46,766 bases of DNA from Candidatus Heimdallarchaeota archaeon. Lineage in GTDB: Archaea; Asgardarchaeota; Heimdallarchaeia; Heimdallarchaeales; Heimdallarchaeaceae. Shown piece after piece: positions 34,689-42,772 of the stretch. A model generated the notes under the pieces. The model worked only from the letters and a program-made list of their open reading frames with translations, did not search any database and had not been told where the DNA came from. Position 1 is the stretch's first letter, and each line of letters begins with the position of its first letter. The stretch lies in contig JAEOTE010000033.1 in assembly GCA_016839945.1 (NCBI GenBank), forward strand, positions 1 to 46,766, written 5' to 3'. The position numbers and the translations under genes were made by a program.

Positions 34689-36455
34689 CTATATTTCTTC
34701 TAATTCTTTTTCTATATTCTCCATAGATACATCCTCAACCTCTGGTGGTTCAGGAGCTATTTCTTCAATTATTACCTCTTTTTCTTTTTCATATTTCATT
34801 GAGTTGAAGTAATTATGATGAATACTCTCTGCATCATACAGACTTATTGCTTTTTTGCGTATTCTTTCAAAATTGCTCTTATCCCCTACATTCGTATAAC
34901 AATCTAAACACCATTTGAGATAACCTCTAACTGCATACTCACTTTTTTCTACAGGGAGAGATGCAGCTAATTTCTCAAATTGGTCAGCTGCTCGTGTAAA
35001 GGATCTTTTAGCTTTCAATTCTTCTTCTACTGCGTCATAATACGAAGCAGATTTTAAATAAAGACGAGCTGCGAAATAATAGTTTTTCTCTTCAAATTCT
35101 CGAGCAATTTTTTCGCAAAATCCTCCTGCTTGTTCTAGTTCATTTATATGTTCAAACTGTTCAGCATTAATAATGGAAAAATCATAAGCTCTTTGAAACA
35201 TTTCTTTTTGTATGCATAAATTAGCAACTGCTTGTATTTTTGAAGCTACTGCAAAATATGAAAGTCTGTCTCTAATTTTGAAAGCTAATTGTTTTGCAGC
35301 TTCTATGAATTTAGTTGAAGGTGCAATATTGTTTTCTAGATTCTCCAATGTTGAATCTAATTTTACCATAAGTGTTGTTAAAGGACCAAACAACTTTAAT
35401 CTAAATTTAAGTGTTGATAATAATGATTCTTGAACTAAGCGTGCATTGTTTTCTCCTAACCATAGAAAGCCTTTTTCTTCTAGAAGCTTTAAAGTAGCTA
35501 AATTCACATAGGCAGTCAATTGTTCGATTGGAAAGAGATTTTCATTATATGAAGCCATTTCATAAAGAGCTTCTTCTTCTTCATCAGTCAAATCAAACAA
35601 AGATTTTAGATCTCTTTCAACAAAATTATCTAATCCCAAATCTGAGTTAATAAATGAGACACCCAGATTTAAATCAAAAAATGTTCTTTGACTATTTGTC
35701 ACTAAATCCAATACACCTTTGTTTAATAATTGAGGAGCTACCCTACGAAGATAAATTTCAGTTTCTGATACTGTTAAGGGTTCAACTCTAAGTATATTAG
35801 AATAAGTAGTTAGGTATTTTTCATAATCGAAATCAAAAAGATATTCCTCATTGAAAGCAAATACGACGAACATGTTATATCCTCTTTGATTTAATTCTTT
35901 GATAATAGAAGCAAAGATTGGGTAGAATTCATGGTAGTCAATAAATTTGAAATAATGAAGATTATCAAAGAAAAAGTATAATGTTGTATCAGTCTCTTGC
36001 AATTTCTGATTGATTTTGTCCAGATTTTCAAGGAAACGATTCACATAATATTCTGTATATGATTGACCTGAAGGCAATTTCACTTGCTCTTTTAATATTG
36101 GAAGATCATCTCCTAGTTTCTTTTTTCCAACTTTTTCAAGTAAGGATCTCCATTCAGGAGAACTATCATCGATGGCATTCTTCCATTCTTGAAAGAATTT
36201 TGCGAGTGAATCTTCTTCTGGTATTATATTCATAATCTGTGCTACGTCTTTTCTTCCAGTTACTGTTGTTGACAACTTCTGTAGCAATGAGCTTTTTCCT
36301 GTTCCTTCATCGCCAACAATTAAAATTGAGCCAATTTGAGTTTCTCCCCTCTTCTTTTTATCTACTAGGTCACTGAAAGTTTTTATGTGATCTCTTAATC
36401 CATAAAAATCATGAGGTTGACATGGTTGGAATAGCTTATTTATATCTAGACTCAT
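34689..36455 (-). CDS. AAA/STAND-type ATPase with C-terminal TPR/SNAP-like helical repeats
   Basis: 588 residues from ATG 36455, which has a GAGGAT ribosome binding site; the upstream in-frame GTG at 36467 overlaps that site. N-terminal ATPase: F-Y-G-L-R-D-H-I at the start (ORC/Cdc6-like entry motif), Walker A GDEGTGKSS (48-56) and Walker B LYFFFDNLHYF with D164 followed by N165 rather than Glu. A helical lid comes next, then a winged-helix-like region (about 290-350). Residues about 385-550 hold paired helices such as YYFAARLYLKSASYYDAVEE and RGYLKWCLDCYTNVGDKSN, resembling TPR or alpha-SNAP repeats. The tail is acidic (EEIAPEPPEVEDVSMENIEK). Likely a nucleotide-dependent switch rather than a fast ATPase. 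First gene of the operon with the two coiled-coil genes. Confidence 0.82.
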   Translation of the reverse strand: MSLDINKLFQPCQPHDFYGLRDHIKTFSDLVDKKKRGETQIGSILIVGDEGTGKSSLLQKLSTTVTGRKDVAQIMNIIPEEDSLAKFFQEWKNAIDDSSPEWRSLLEKVGKKKLGDDLPILKEQVKLPSGQSYTEYYVNRFLENLDKINQKLQETDTTLYFFFDNLHYFKFIDYHEFYPIFASIIKELNQRGYNMFVVFAFNEEYLFDFDYEKYLTTYSNILRVEPLTVSETEIYLRRVAPQLLNKGVLDLVTNSQRTFFDLNLGVSFINSDLGLDNFVERDLKSLFDLTDEEEEALYEMASYNENLFPIEQLTAYVNLATLKLLEEKGFLWLGENNARLVQESLLSTLKFRLKLFGPLTTLMVKLDSTLENLENNIAPSTKFIEAAKQLAFKIRDRLSYFAVASKIQAVANLCIQKEMFQRAYDFSIINAEQFEHINELEQAGGFCEKIAREFEEKNYYFAARLYLKSASYYDAVEEELKAKRSFTRAADQFEKLAASLPVEKSEYAVRGYLKWCLDCYTNVGDKSNFERIRKKAISLYDAESIHHNYFNSMKYEKEKEVIIEEIAPEPPEVEDVSMENIEKELEEI

Positions 36456-36497
36456 TATAATCCTCACACAATACTAATTCTGTAATTGGTTTTTTCC

Positions 36498-36510
36498 CCT
36501 TATAAAAGAT
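36498..36510 (-). promoter_or_regulatory. TATA box of the ATPase/coiled-coil operon
   Basis: On the minus strand ATCTTTTATAAGG; predicted start near 36478 gives a leader of about 23 bases carrying the GAGGAT site before ATG 36455. Confidence 0.55.
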
Positions 36511-36603
36511 ACGAATGTTTATTTTTGATAAAATTATCTATAATGCTCAAAATCAAAAATAGCATTTTTTTAGTAATCTCGAATGTCGAAAAAGATAAAA
36601 GGA

Positions 36604-36641
36604 TTTAAACTAAGAAATTTATTAACTCAAATGCAGAGGTG
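36604..36641 (+). promoter_or_regulatory. TATA box and strong ribosome binding site of the winged-helix gene
   Basis: TTTAAA at 36604-36609 predicts transcription start near 36632. GAGGTG at 36636-36641 is a near-perfect Shine-Dalgarno site placed five bases before an ATG at 36647. That ATG is not in the frame of the long reading frame beginning at 36657. Confidence 0.5.
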
Positions 36642-36656
36642 TATGAATGACAATAG

Positions 36657-37088
36657 GTGAACATTTTGTTGTTTCCAGCAAGTTTGATAACCAGACAGTT
36701 GGAAGAAGACTATTCAGAAGAAGGGATCATCTTTGCGCAGAGGAGAATAATAGAGCTTGAAAATAATCTACTTTTTATTCAAGACATCCTGAATCAGAGT
36801 TTGCTTATCATATATAATCAGCTTAAAGATAAACAAAAGTCAATTTTCTATATAGCATCTAAATTACTGAAAAAGGACATTACTTCAATCAACAGACTTT
36901 CAGAGAAAATTGCAGAAAAAATGAATTTATCTTTTTCAACTGCAAAATGGAACATAACTAAACTCAGAGATTTAGGACTACTTGAAACAAATGGACAAAG
37001 AGGAAATATAAAAACTACAATTTCTTTAACTCAACTTGGATTCTCACTCTATTTAGCTCTCTCGCAAAGCAAAGAAAGAACCTTGTAA
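36657..37088 (+). CDS. Winged-helix (HTH) DNA-binding protein with probable N-terminal frameshift
   Basis: 143 residues as read from GTG 36657. A predicted N-terminal helix (YSEEGIIFAQRRIIELENNL) is followed by a winged helix at about 70-135 (SINRLSEKIAEKMNLSFSTA then WNITKLRDLGLLETNGQRG). The GTG has no ribosome binding site at a proper distance and is directly preceded by TAG. A strong GAGGTG site instead points to ATG 36647, whose frame stops after 37 codons. Removing one T from the TTTT run at 36664-36667 would join the two and give a protein starting MTIGEHLLFPASLITRQLEE. So either the sequence has a one-base error or the gene is broken or recoded. It is divergent from the ATPase operon and could regulate it. 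Confidence 0.7.
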   Translation: MNILLFPASLITRQLEEDYSEEGIIFAQRRIIELENNLLFIQDILNQSLLIIYNQLKDKQKSIFYIASKLLKKDITSINRLSEKIAEKMNLSFSTAKWNITKLRDLGLLETNGQRGNIKTTISLTQLGFSLYLALSQSKERTL

Positions 37089-37140
37089 AAACACAAATAA
37101 TATATGAACAGAAAAATATCTTCAAGCATAGGTATAAAAA

Positions 37141-38067
37141 ATGAAGGAAAAGCTAATTAGCTACAAAAAATCAGGAGAAATACTATCAAAAGCACTTGAT
37201 CATGCTGTATCTATAACAAAACCTGGGAAAAAATTTCTAGACATAGCTGAAGAAGTAGAAAATTTCATTCGAAAACATTCAGCTCAACCAGCTTTTCCTC
37301 TAAATATTTCTATTAATGAAGTTGCAGCTCATTACTCTCCTAAAATAGAGGATAGTAGTTTAATACCTGAAAAATCTATAGTAAAACTTGATATTGGGGT
37401 TTCAGTAAATGGATACCTAACTGATGCAGCAAGAACTGTTATTTTTGATAAGAAATGGAAGAAAATGAAAGATGCTGCAAAAGATGCTTTTGATATAGCT
37501 GTGATTGATATTAAACCTAATTCAAGTGTTTATACCATTGGAGAAACTGTAGAAAGCACATTGAAGAATAGAGGTTTCAAACCTATCGTAAATCTGAGTG
37601 GTCATCTTATGTTAAAATACAATCTTCATGGTGGAGTATCAATACCGAATTATAAAGTTCCAAAAAAGGCTAGAATGGATAATCATAAATTTATTTCAGG
37701 GAATGCATATGCAATAGAACCTTTTGCTACAACTGGAATGGGGAAAGTGTATGATGATGAAGAAGAAACAATTTTTCGTCAATTTAGAAATTTTAGAGAA
37801 GGATCTATTCCGAAAAATGTAGAAAATATTTACAATTATATTAGTGATAACTTTCATAAGTTACCCTTTAGTTGGAGATGGGTTTATAATGCAGGCTATT
37901 CAAAAAAAGAGATTTCTGATGCAAAACGAATTCTGATGGATAACCAAATTGTTCATGGTTATCCTGTTTTGATTGAGACGAAAAAAGCTCCTGTTACACA
38001 ATATGAAGATACTATTTTTGTTGGAAAGAATAAAATCTATCTCTTAACAAGATTAAAATCAAAATAA
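37141..38067 (+). CDS. map: Methionine aminopeptidase, type II (archaeal/eukaryotic type)
   Basis: 308 residues, normal for archaeal MetAP2. All five dinuclear metal ligands are present: D84 (KLDIGV), D95 (YLTDAAR), H155 (LSGHLM), E193 (AIEPFA) and E289 (QYEDTI). H64 (AAHYSP) is the conserved substrate-binding His. The type II helical insert lies at about 215-270. It removes the initiator Met from nascent proteins in the cytosol. A TATA-like AATAATATATG (37096-37106) lies about 40 bases ahead of the ATG and AGGTAT just before it. Separate from, but 53 bp downstream of, the winged-helix gene. Confidence 0.95.
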   Translation: MKEKLISYKKSGEILSKALDHAVSITKPGKKFLDIAEEVENFIRKHSAQPAFPLNISINEVAAHYSPKIEDSSLIPEKSIVKLDIGVSVNGYLTDAARTVIFDKKWKKMKDAAKDAFDIAVIDIKPNSSVYTIGETVESTLKNRGFKPIVNLSGHLMLKYNLHGGVSIPNYKVPKKARMDNHKFISGNAYAIEPFATTGMGKVYDDEEETIFRQFRNFREGSIPKNVENIYNYISDNFHKLPFSWRWVYNAGYSKKEISDAKRILMDNQIVHGYPVLIETKKAPVTQYEDTIFVGKNKIYLLTRLKSK

Positions 38068-38937
38068 CTATTTAGAATCTATTTCTTCTATTAAATTCCC
38101 TAACATCTCTGTAAACTCAGCTACACCAGGTTTTGTATGAATGAAATTATAATCAGGAATATCAATAAGACGACTATTTTGTACTAATTGCCCTACTAGT
38201 TTTGCAGCTTGTATGTTATGATATCTGTCCTCAGTAGCTGAAAAAATGAAAACTAGGCATTCTATTTTCTTTAAATTATCAGAACTATTCCAGTAACGTA
38301 CTTTGGAGCATTGTTTCCACCTTCGCACATCTATTTTATCTATACGATCATTGTATACTTTCTCTTGAAAGACATTTTCAATTTTATTTCTCAGATATCT
38401 TCTTGCGATAGATTTTCCAACTTTCTCTAATAGAAAAGCAGGCAAAGAAAAGGCAATTTTTGTAGAGATTTTAGGATAATTTGGTGCAACTGAAGGTCCT
38501 ACAAAAAAACATCCTTTAGCTTTTATCCATCCTTGTCCGATACAATGAGCTATATAATGAACACCAATGCTTGATCCAAAAAAAACGACATTGTCTTCTT
38601 TTATTTTCAAATGATGCATTATTTCTAATATATCTAAAGACATTCTTTTTACGCTGCACTCTCCTTTCTTCTTTAGATTAACAGTAGGTTTTTCTCTAGA
38701 ATCTATAACAACGAGATCATATTTTTTGAATAATTCATCCCAGAAATCTGTCCACGAACAAACACCAGGCCCAACACCTTGTATGAAAAGAAAAGTTGTT
38801 TTTTCAAAGTTTCCTTGCTTCTTAGAATAATAACAAGGTATTTCTTGTCCATCTGACATCAGAACATTTTCTTTTACTGATTCTTTGAGAAAAATCATGT
38901 CTTGTGGATATTCTTCTTCTAGTGTTTTGGTTTTCAT
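38068..38937 (-). CDS. Alpha/beta-hydrolase-fold protein
   Basis: 289 residues from the ATG at 38937; an in-frame TTG at 38958 would add seven residues. The fold is seen in FLFIQGVGPGVCSWTDFWDE (oxyanion-loop region, with GVGPG in place of the usual HG), the nucleophile elbow FFGSSIGVHY (G-x-S-x-G), a late strand with an acid (FIFSATEDRYHN) and a C-terminal His (NFIHTKPG). The Ser-Asp-His triad therefore looks complete. A cap of basic helices sits around 175-230 (KSIARRYLRNKIENVF). Several cysteines are present. Substrate unknown; esterases and hydrolases of this fold are too diverse to name. Convergent with map, one base between the stops. Confidence 0.75.
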   Translation of the reverse strand: MKTKTLEEEYPQDMIFLKESVKENVLMSDGQEIPCYYSKKQGNFEKTTFLFIQGVGPGVCSWTDFWDELFKKYDLVVIDSREKPTVNLKKKGECSVKRMSLDILEIMHHLKIKEDNVVFFGSSIGVHYIAHCIGQGWIKAKGCFFVGPSVAPNYPKISTKIAFSLPAFLLEKVGKSIARRYLRNKIENVFQEKVYNDRIDKIDVRRWKQCSKVRYWNSSDNLKKIECLVFIFSATEDRYHNIQAAKLVGQLVQNSRLIDIPDYNFIHTKPGVAEFTEMLGNLIEEIDSK

Positions 38938-39015
38938 TTTATTACATCTATATTGCAATTAAACTCGTTCATTGTGTATCATCTAAATTTAAACTATGTG
39001 AAAGGTATATGAGAT

Positions 39016-40200
39016 TTAGATGATTAAATCTTCTAAATCTCTTGGATATGGAGTTATTCTTTCATTACCATCTTCTGTTATTATCACCGTATCAGAGTGT
39101 CTGAATCCTCCAAATTTATATTCATAGATACCAGGTTCACATGTAAACACCATACCAGGAAGCATAATTTCATCGACACCAATATCTAGAAATGGTGCTT
39201 CATGTCCCTCCATTCCTATAGCGTGACCTGTATGATGTTGAGTTAGATGCTTCAATCCAGCTTCTTTTATCACTTTTATTGCTGCATTGTCAACTTCACT
39301 GCAGGGAACATGAGGTTTAAACGCTTCTAACGCTGCATCTTGAGCTTTTTTCATTACATCAAAATATCTTCTTTGTTTTTCATTGGGTTCTCCAATAAAC
39401 ATTGTTCTTTCCAATTCAGAAAGATATCCTGAAACATTTGCTCCAGCACCAGTAACAAGAACGTCTCCTTTCTTAAACACAGTCTTCTCAATAACAGAAT
39501 GTGGTATAGCTGACCATTTACCTATTTGTCCTCTATAACCAGCACCTGCAGGTAAAATTCCTCTAGGTACAAAACCTTCTAAATCATCTAACATTTTTTT
39601 AGATGCATCAATGCAAGCTTTTAGAGATACTTCTACTTCATTCTTACCTTCAGCTGTATACTCCTGTAAATATCTGTGTGCTAAATCACCATATTTAGCA
39701 GAAATTTTAATTAAACGCAACTCTTCTTCATCTTTTATCTTTCTTATTTCTTGAATCAAAGTTGAATGAAGCTCAGTTTCTACCTTGTTTTCCAATAGTT
39801 CTGTTAGCTTAGGTCCACTATATCCCCAATAACTTGAGAAAGAAGGAGCTTCCATACCTATTTTCTTCTTTGTAATTTTCCTTTCTTCTAACCTTTCAAT
39901 GAAAATCTTAGCAGGATGTTTCAAATCAGGATATTCGAAATATATTTCTCTTTCTACCCAAGGAATTTTTTCGATTAGATGCTCTTGTTCTAATCTTGGA
40001 ACATAAAACCAAGGCTCATCTGAAACAGGGAGTACAAATGCTATAGGTCTCTCTGTAGGAATAAAATGGTAACCAGTCAGGTAGTAAATTGATAAGGGAC
40101 TGAAAAAAACCATTGAGCCAAGTTCTTTTTCTTCAGAAAACTTTCTGATTCTTTCTATTCTCTTAAGATGATTTTCTTTTGAAATTGTATATTTATTCAT
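39016..40200 (-). CDS. M24 (pita-bread fold) family protein with a degenerate metal site, creatinase/ectoine-hydrolase-like
   Basis: 394 residues with an N-terminal creatinase-like domain (1-150) and a C-terminal pita-bread domain. In metal-dependent Xaa-Pro peptidases five residues bind metal. Here the first Asp position is Gly (VTGAGANVSGYL, about 251), the second is Glu (E272, SELERT in place of SDxTRT), H326 (HHTGH) and E355 (CEPG) remain, and the last Glu is Ser (S369, RHSD in place of RxED). H234 (AIPHSV) aligns with the catalytic His of creatinase. The pattern matches metal-free M24 relatives such as creatinase and ectoine hydrolase (DoeA), not active Xaa-Pro peptidases. Likely a C-N hydrolase; substrate unknown. 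It starts 16 bases after the UPF0216 stop. Confidence 0.8.
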   Translation of the reverse strand: MNKYTISKENHLKRIERIRKFSEEKELGSMVFFSPLSIYYLTGYHFIPTERPIAFVLPVSDEPWFYVPRLEQEHLIEKIPWVEREIYFEYPDLKHPAKIFIERLEERKITKKKIGMEAPSFSSYWGYSGPKLTELLENKVETELHSTLIQEIRKIKDEEELRLIKISAKYGDLAHRYLQEYTAEGKNEVEVSLKACIDASKKMLDDLEGFVPRGILPAGAGYRGQIGKWSAIPHSVIEKTVFKKGDVLVTGAGANVSGYLSELERTMFIGEPNEKQRRYFDVMKKAQDAALEAFKPHVPCSEVDNAAIKVIKEAGLKHLTQHHTGHAIGMEGHEAPFLDIGVDEIMLPGMVFTCEPGIYEYKFGGFRHSDTVIITEDGNERITPYPRDLEDLII

Positions 40201-40216
40201 TTTGGATCTTTCCTCT

Positions 40217-40654
40217 TCATGTAAAACCGATTACAATACCAGTTGGAAGGGTCTTTCTTATTTCAATTAAATCTGGTTTATATAAAAATAACGCATTTGT
40301 TGGTAAAGGATTCTTTCTGAAATCATCCCACTCTTTGTCATATTTATTCAATGCTTTTAATACTAAATATTGATCTATCAGTTCTCCTGATATAACATAA
40401 ACGCCTTTTCCTAAATCCCTCCTTCTAATAACTAAAATAGGTAAAAAAACATCTTTGTGTTTCTTTTCAGGACAGATTTTTGAAAGAACATCTATCTCTT
40501 TTGCATTAATATGGAGTTCTATGTCTTCTCTACTCATATAGAAATTCTTACCCTTTATCGCGTCTTCTAACGAAACCCTTGTTTTTGGTAAATGGAGGTT
40601 TACTGATTCTATTTCACGTTTTAGGAACTTACTCAGCTTATCATCCAAACTCAC
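40217..40654 (-). CDS. UPF0216 (DUF61) family protein
   Basis: 145 residues from GTG 40654, chosen because GGTGA lies five bases ahead; GTG 40663 and TTG 40666 are upstream options. Conserved features recalled for this archaeal family are visible: LHLPKTRVSLEDAI near the N-terminus, a middle VFLPILVIRRRDLGKGVYVI strand pair, and LIEIRKTLPTGIVIGF at the C-terminus. The function of the family is not known. It is packed between the zinc-ribbon membrane protein upstream (start region overlaps or nearly touches its stop) and the M24 gene downstream, so the three are probably one transcript. Confidence 0.75.
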   Translation of the reverse strand: MSLDDKLSKFLKREIESVNLHLPKTRVSLEDAIKGKNFYMSREDIELHINAKEIDVLSKICPEKKHKDVFLPILVIRRRDLGKGVYVISGELIDQYLVLKALNKYDKEWDDFRKNPLPTNALFLYKPDLIEIRKTLPTGIVIGFT

Positions 40655-40669
40655 ACATTTCACCAATTA

Positions 40670-41449
40670 TTACTCAGCATATTTTCTTGGGAAGAAGATT
40701 CGATCTATTTGGGAGAATATAAGAAAAGATCCTGTTAAGATTGGTATAAATACTGTTATTATGCTAAAGAGTAGAAAGATGAAGACTGCTCCAGAAAGGT
40801 AAATGAATAATATATCATTGACAAATGCAGCATTTGTAACAATTATCAAAACTATGGCTGCTGCTATATTAATTATCACATCAATTACTATTGCATAGGT
40901 AACCCAGTACCTTATTCCCTTTTTATCAGAGGTATATCTTCGTACAATTTTTCCGAATAAATATCCTATTAGGATTGCAAATATAATGCCTACTAAGATT
41001 GAAACTGCGTTTATCTCCATTGTATCCTCAAGGTTTATGGGAATTCCAGGATAGAGATTGATATCTGGATCAGAAATTTTAATGGAAAGAAATGATAACA
41101 GAAAATTTATTCCGTAATGGATTATTGAAACACATATTGCAAGAAGAGAAATGAAAATTATTTTTTTACCAATGGAATAATCTAGTTCTACACTTTCTTT
41201 AATTACTTTCTTTTTGGCTTTCTTCTCTTCAACTGGTTTAGCTTCTGGGACTTCAGGCAAAGCCATTTCCTTTTTCTCTTCTGGTTCACTTGGAACCTCA
41301 GGAACACCAAGAGCTTCTGCTGCTTGAACCTCTGGATCCTTTATTTTTTCAGCTGTTTCAGCTATGTCAGTATCACAAAAAACGCACTTCTTTGTTCCAA
41401 CTATATTGAGATTTCCACAGTTTTCACAACGAACAAATTCTTCACTCAT
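40670..41449 (-). CDS. Zinc-ribbon membrane protein, four predicted spans
   Basis: 259 residues. The N-terminus is a short zinc ribbon, CENCGNLNIVGTKKCVFC (two CxxC knuckles). A Pro/Glu/Ala/Lys-rich linker follows (about 35-85, PEVPSEPEEKKEMALPEVPE). Four membrane helices come next: IIFISLLAICVSIIHYGINF, AVSILVGIIFAILIGYLFG, VTYAIVIDVIINIAAAIVLI and FIYLSGAVFIFLLFSIITVF. The topology puts the ribbon in the cytoplasm on a flexible arm. No function is known for this kind of architecture, which is common in archaea. First gene of the UPF0216-M24 cluster; a TATA-like TAGTTTATAAG (about 41496-41506, minus strand) overlaps the dnaJ stop. Confidence 0.75.
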   Translation of the reverse strand: MSEEFVRCENCGNLNIVGTKKCVFCDTDIAETAEKIKDPEVQAAEALGVPEVPSEPEEKKEMALPEVPEAKPVEEKKAKKKVIKESVELDYSIGKKIIFISLLAICVSIIHYGINFLLSFLSIKISDPDINLYPGIPINLEDTMEINAVSILVGIIFAILIGYLFGKIVRRYTSDKKGIRYWVTYAIVIDVIINIAAAIVLIIVTNAAFVNDILFIYLSGAVFIFLLFSIITVFIPILTGSFLIFSQIDRIFFPRKYAE

Positions 41450-41502
41450 TACTAATTAATAAGAAGTTTGAAATTAAAAAAGTATCTGATGAATCTTATA
41501 AA

Positions 41503-42684
41503 CTATAGATTCATTTCATAATCTTTCGCTTCACTAATTAATTTATCAAAAAGAACGCTTTGATCTTTTGAGAGTTTCATCTTTTCATTGAGCTTAACAA
41601 GTAATTCTTTTTCTTCTTCAGAAAGTCTCTTTGGAACATCATAATGAACTACAATAAGAAAATCACCATAGTTCATTCCATAAGGAGTTTTGCGCTGTAT
41701 ACCTTTTCTTTGTAAGCGAAGAATATTGCTTTCCTTGGTTTTTGGTGGAATCTTAACTTTTTCTGGACCATAAGGTGTGGGTATTTTGAGTTCTCCCCCT
41801 AATACTGCTAGCGGATAAGGTATAGCAATTTCTACAACGATGTTATCACCTTGTCTATTATAGAAAGGATGTGATTCAACTATTAAACGAATGTAAAGAT
41901 CTCCTCTTCCTCCACCCAATTTTCCTTTTTCACCTTTTCCCTTGATTCTCAACCTAAATCCAGAATCTACTCCAGGAGGAATATCTAACTTTATTTTTTC
42001 ATTTTCTTTAGATCTTCCAGATCCTTTGCATTCCTTACAAGGTTTAGAGATTATCTCTCCTTCACCTCTACATTTAGAGCAAGCTTGTTGAGAAATGTAT
42101 CGTGTGAAACCCATCTGACGAGTGATAGTCTGCATACCTGATCCTTGACAATCAGGACATTTTTTAGGGGAGGATCCAGCTTGAGCACCAGAACCTTCAC
42201 AACTAAGGCAGATTTTTTTGATAGGAACTTCAACAACTTTCTTTCCACCATAAACAGCTTCATAGAAAGAGATTTCAAAGTTCATTAACAAATCAGAACC
42301 TTGTTGAGGTCCAGCAGGACGACGGCTTCTAGCTCTTCCTCCAAAGAAGCTACTAAAAAGATCATCACCAAAAAAATCTTCACTGAAAATAGAGGAAAAT
42401 AAATCTGAAAATGTTGAAAAATCTCGAGCATTGACACCAGCAAAATCTGATTGAACACCTGCAAAACCAAATCTATCATAAGCAGATCTTTTCTGTGAAT
42501 CAGAGAGAATTTCATAAGCTTCGGTTGCTTCTTTAAATTTCACTGCAGCAGCTGGATCATCTGGATTTTGATCTGGATGATACTGCATAGCTTTCTTTCT
42601 ATAAGATTTTTTTATCTCATTTTCAGATGCATCTTTTGAAACACCAAGCACTTCATAGTAATCTCGTTTATCAGACTTCGACAT
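41503..42684 (-). CDS. dnaJ: Chaperone protein DnaJ (Hsp40, type A)
   Basis: 393 residues, full type A layout. J domain with H36-P37-D38 (residues 7-72), a G/F-like region that is Ser/Phe/Asp-rich (FSDLFSSIFSEDFFGDDLF), four zinc-binding CxxCxGxG repeats (CLSCEGSG, CPDCQGSG, CSKCRGEG, CKECKGSG; about 160-230) and two C-terminal substrate-binding barrels. It delivers unfolded clients to DnaK and stimulates its ATPase. The ATG has GAGGAT as ribosome binding site. It follows dnaK by 88 bp on the same strand, with a T-tract between, so it may also be transcribed separately. Confidence 0.97.
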   Translation of the reverse strand: MSKSDKRDYYEVLGVSKDASENEIKKSYRKKAMQYHPDQNPDDPAAAVKFKEATEAYEILSDSQKRSAYDRFGFAGVQSDFAGVNARDFSTFSDLFSSIFSEDFFGDDLFSSFFGGRARSRRPAGPQQGSDLLMNFEISFYEAVYGGKKVVEVPIKKICLSCEGSGAQAGSSPKKCPDCQGSGMQTITRQMGFTRYISQQACSKCRGEGEIISKPCKECKGSGRSKENEKIKLDIPPGVDSGFRLRIKGKGEKGKLGGGRGDLYIRLIVESHPFYNRQGDNIVVEIAIPYPLAVLGGELKIPTPYGPEKVKIPPKTKESNILRLQRKGIQRKTPYGMNYGDFLIVVHYDVPKRLSEEEKELLVKLNEKMKLSKDQSVLFDKLISEAKDYEMNL

Positions 42685-42717
42685 ATATAATCCTCTATGT
42701 GTTATAGTATAGTGCGC

Positions 42718-42735
42718 AAAATAAAAAAGAAAAAG
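42718..42735 (-). terminator. T-rich tract between dnaK and dnaJ
   Basis: On the minus strand CTTTTTCTTTTTTATTTT, about 38 bases after the dnaK stop. It may attenuate or end the dnaK message; TTTTATTTTG could equally act as a weak TATA element for dnaJ. Confidence 0.4.
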
Positions 42736-42772
42736 GGGATAAAAATCTTATCGTTTAGCGAGATAAAGAAGA

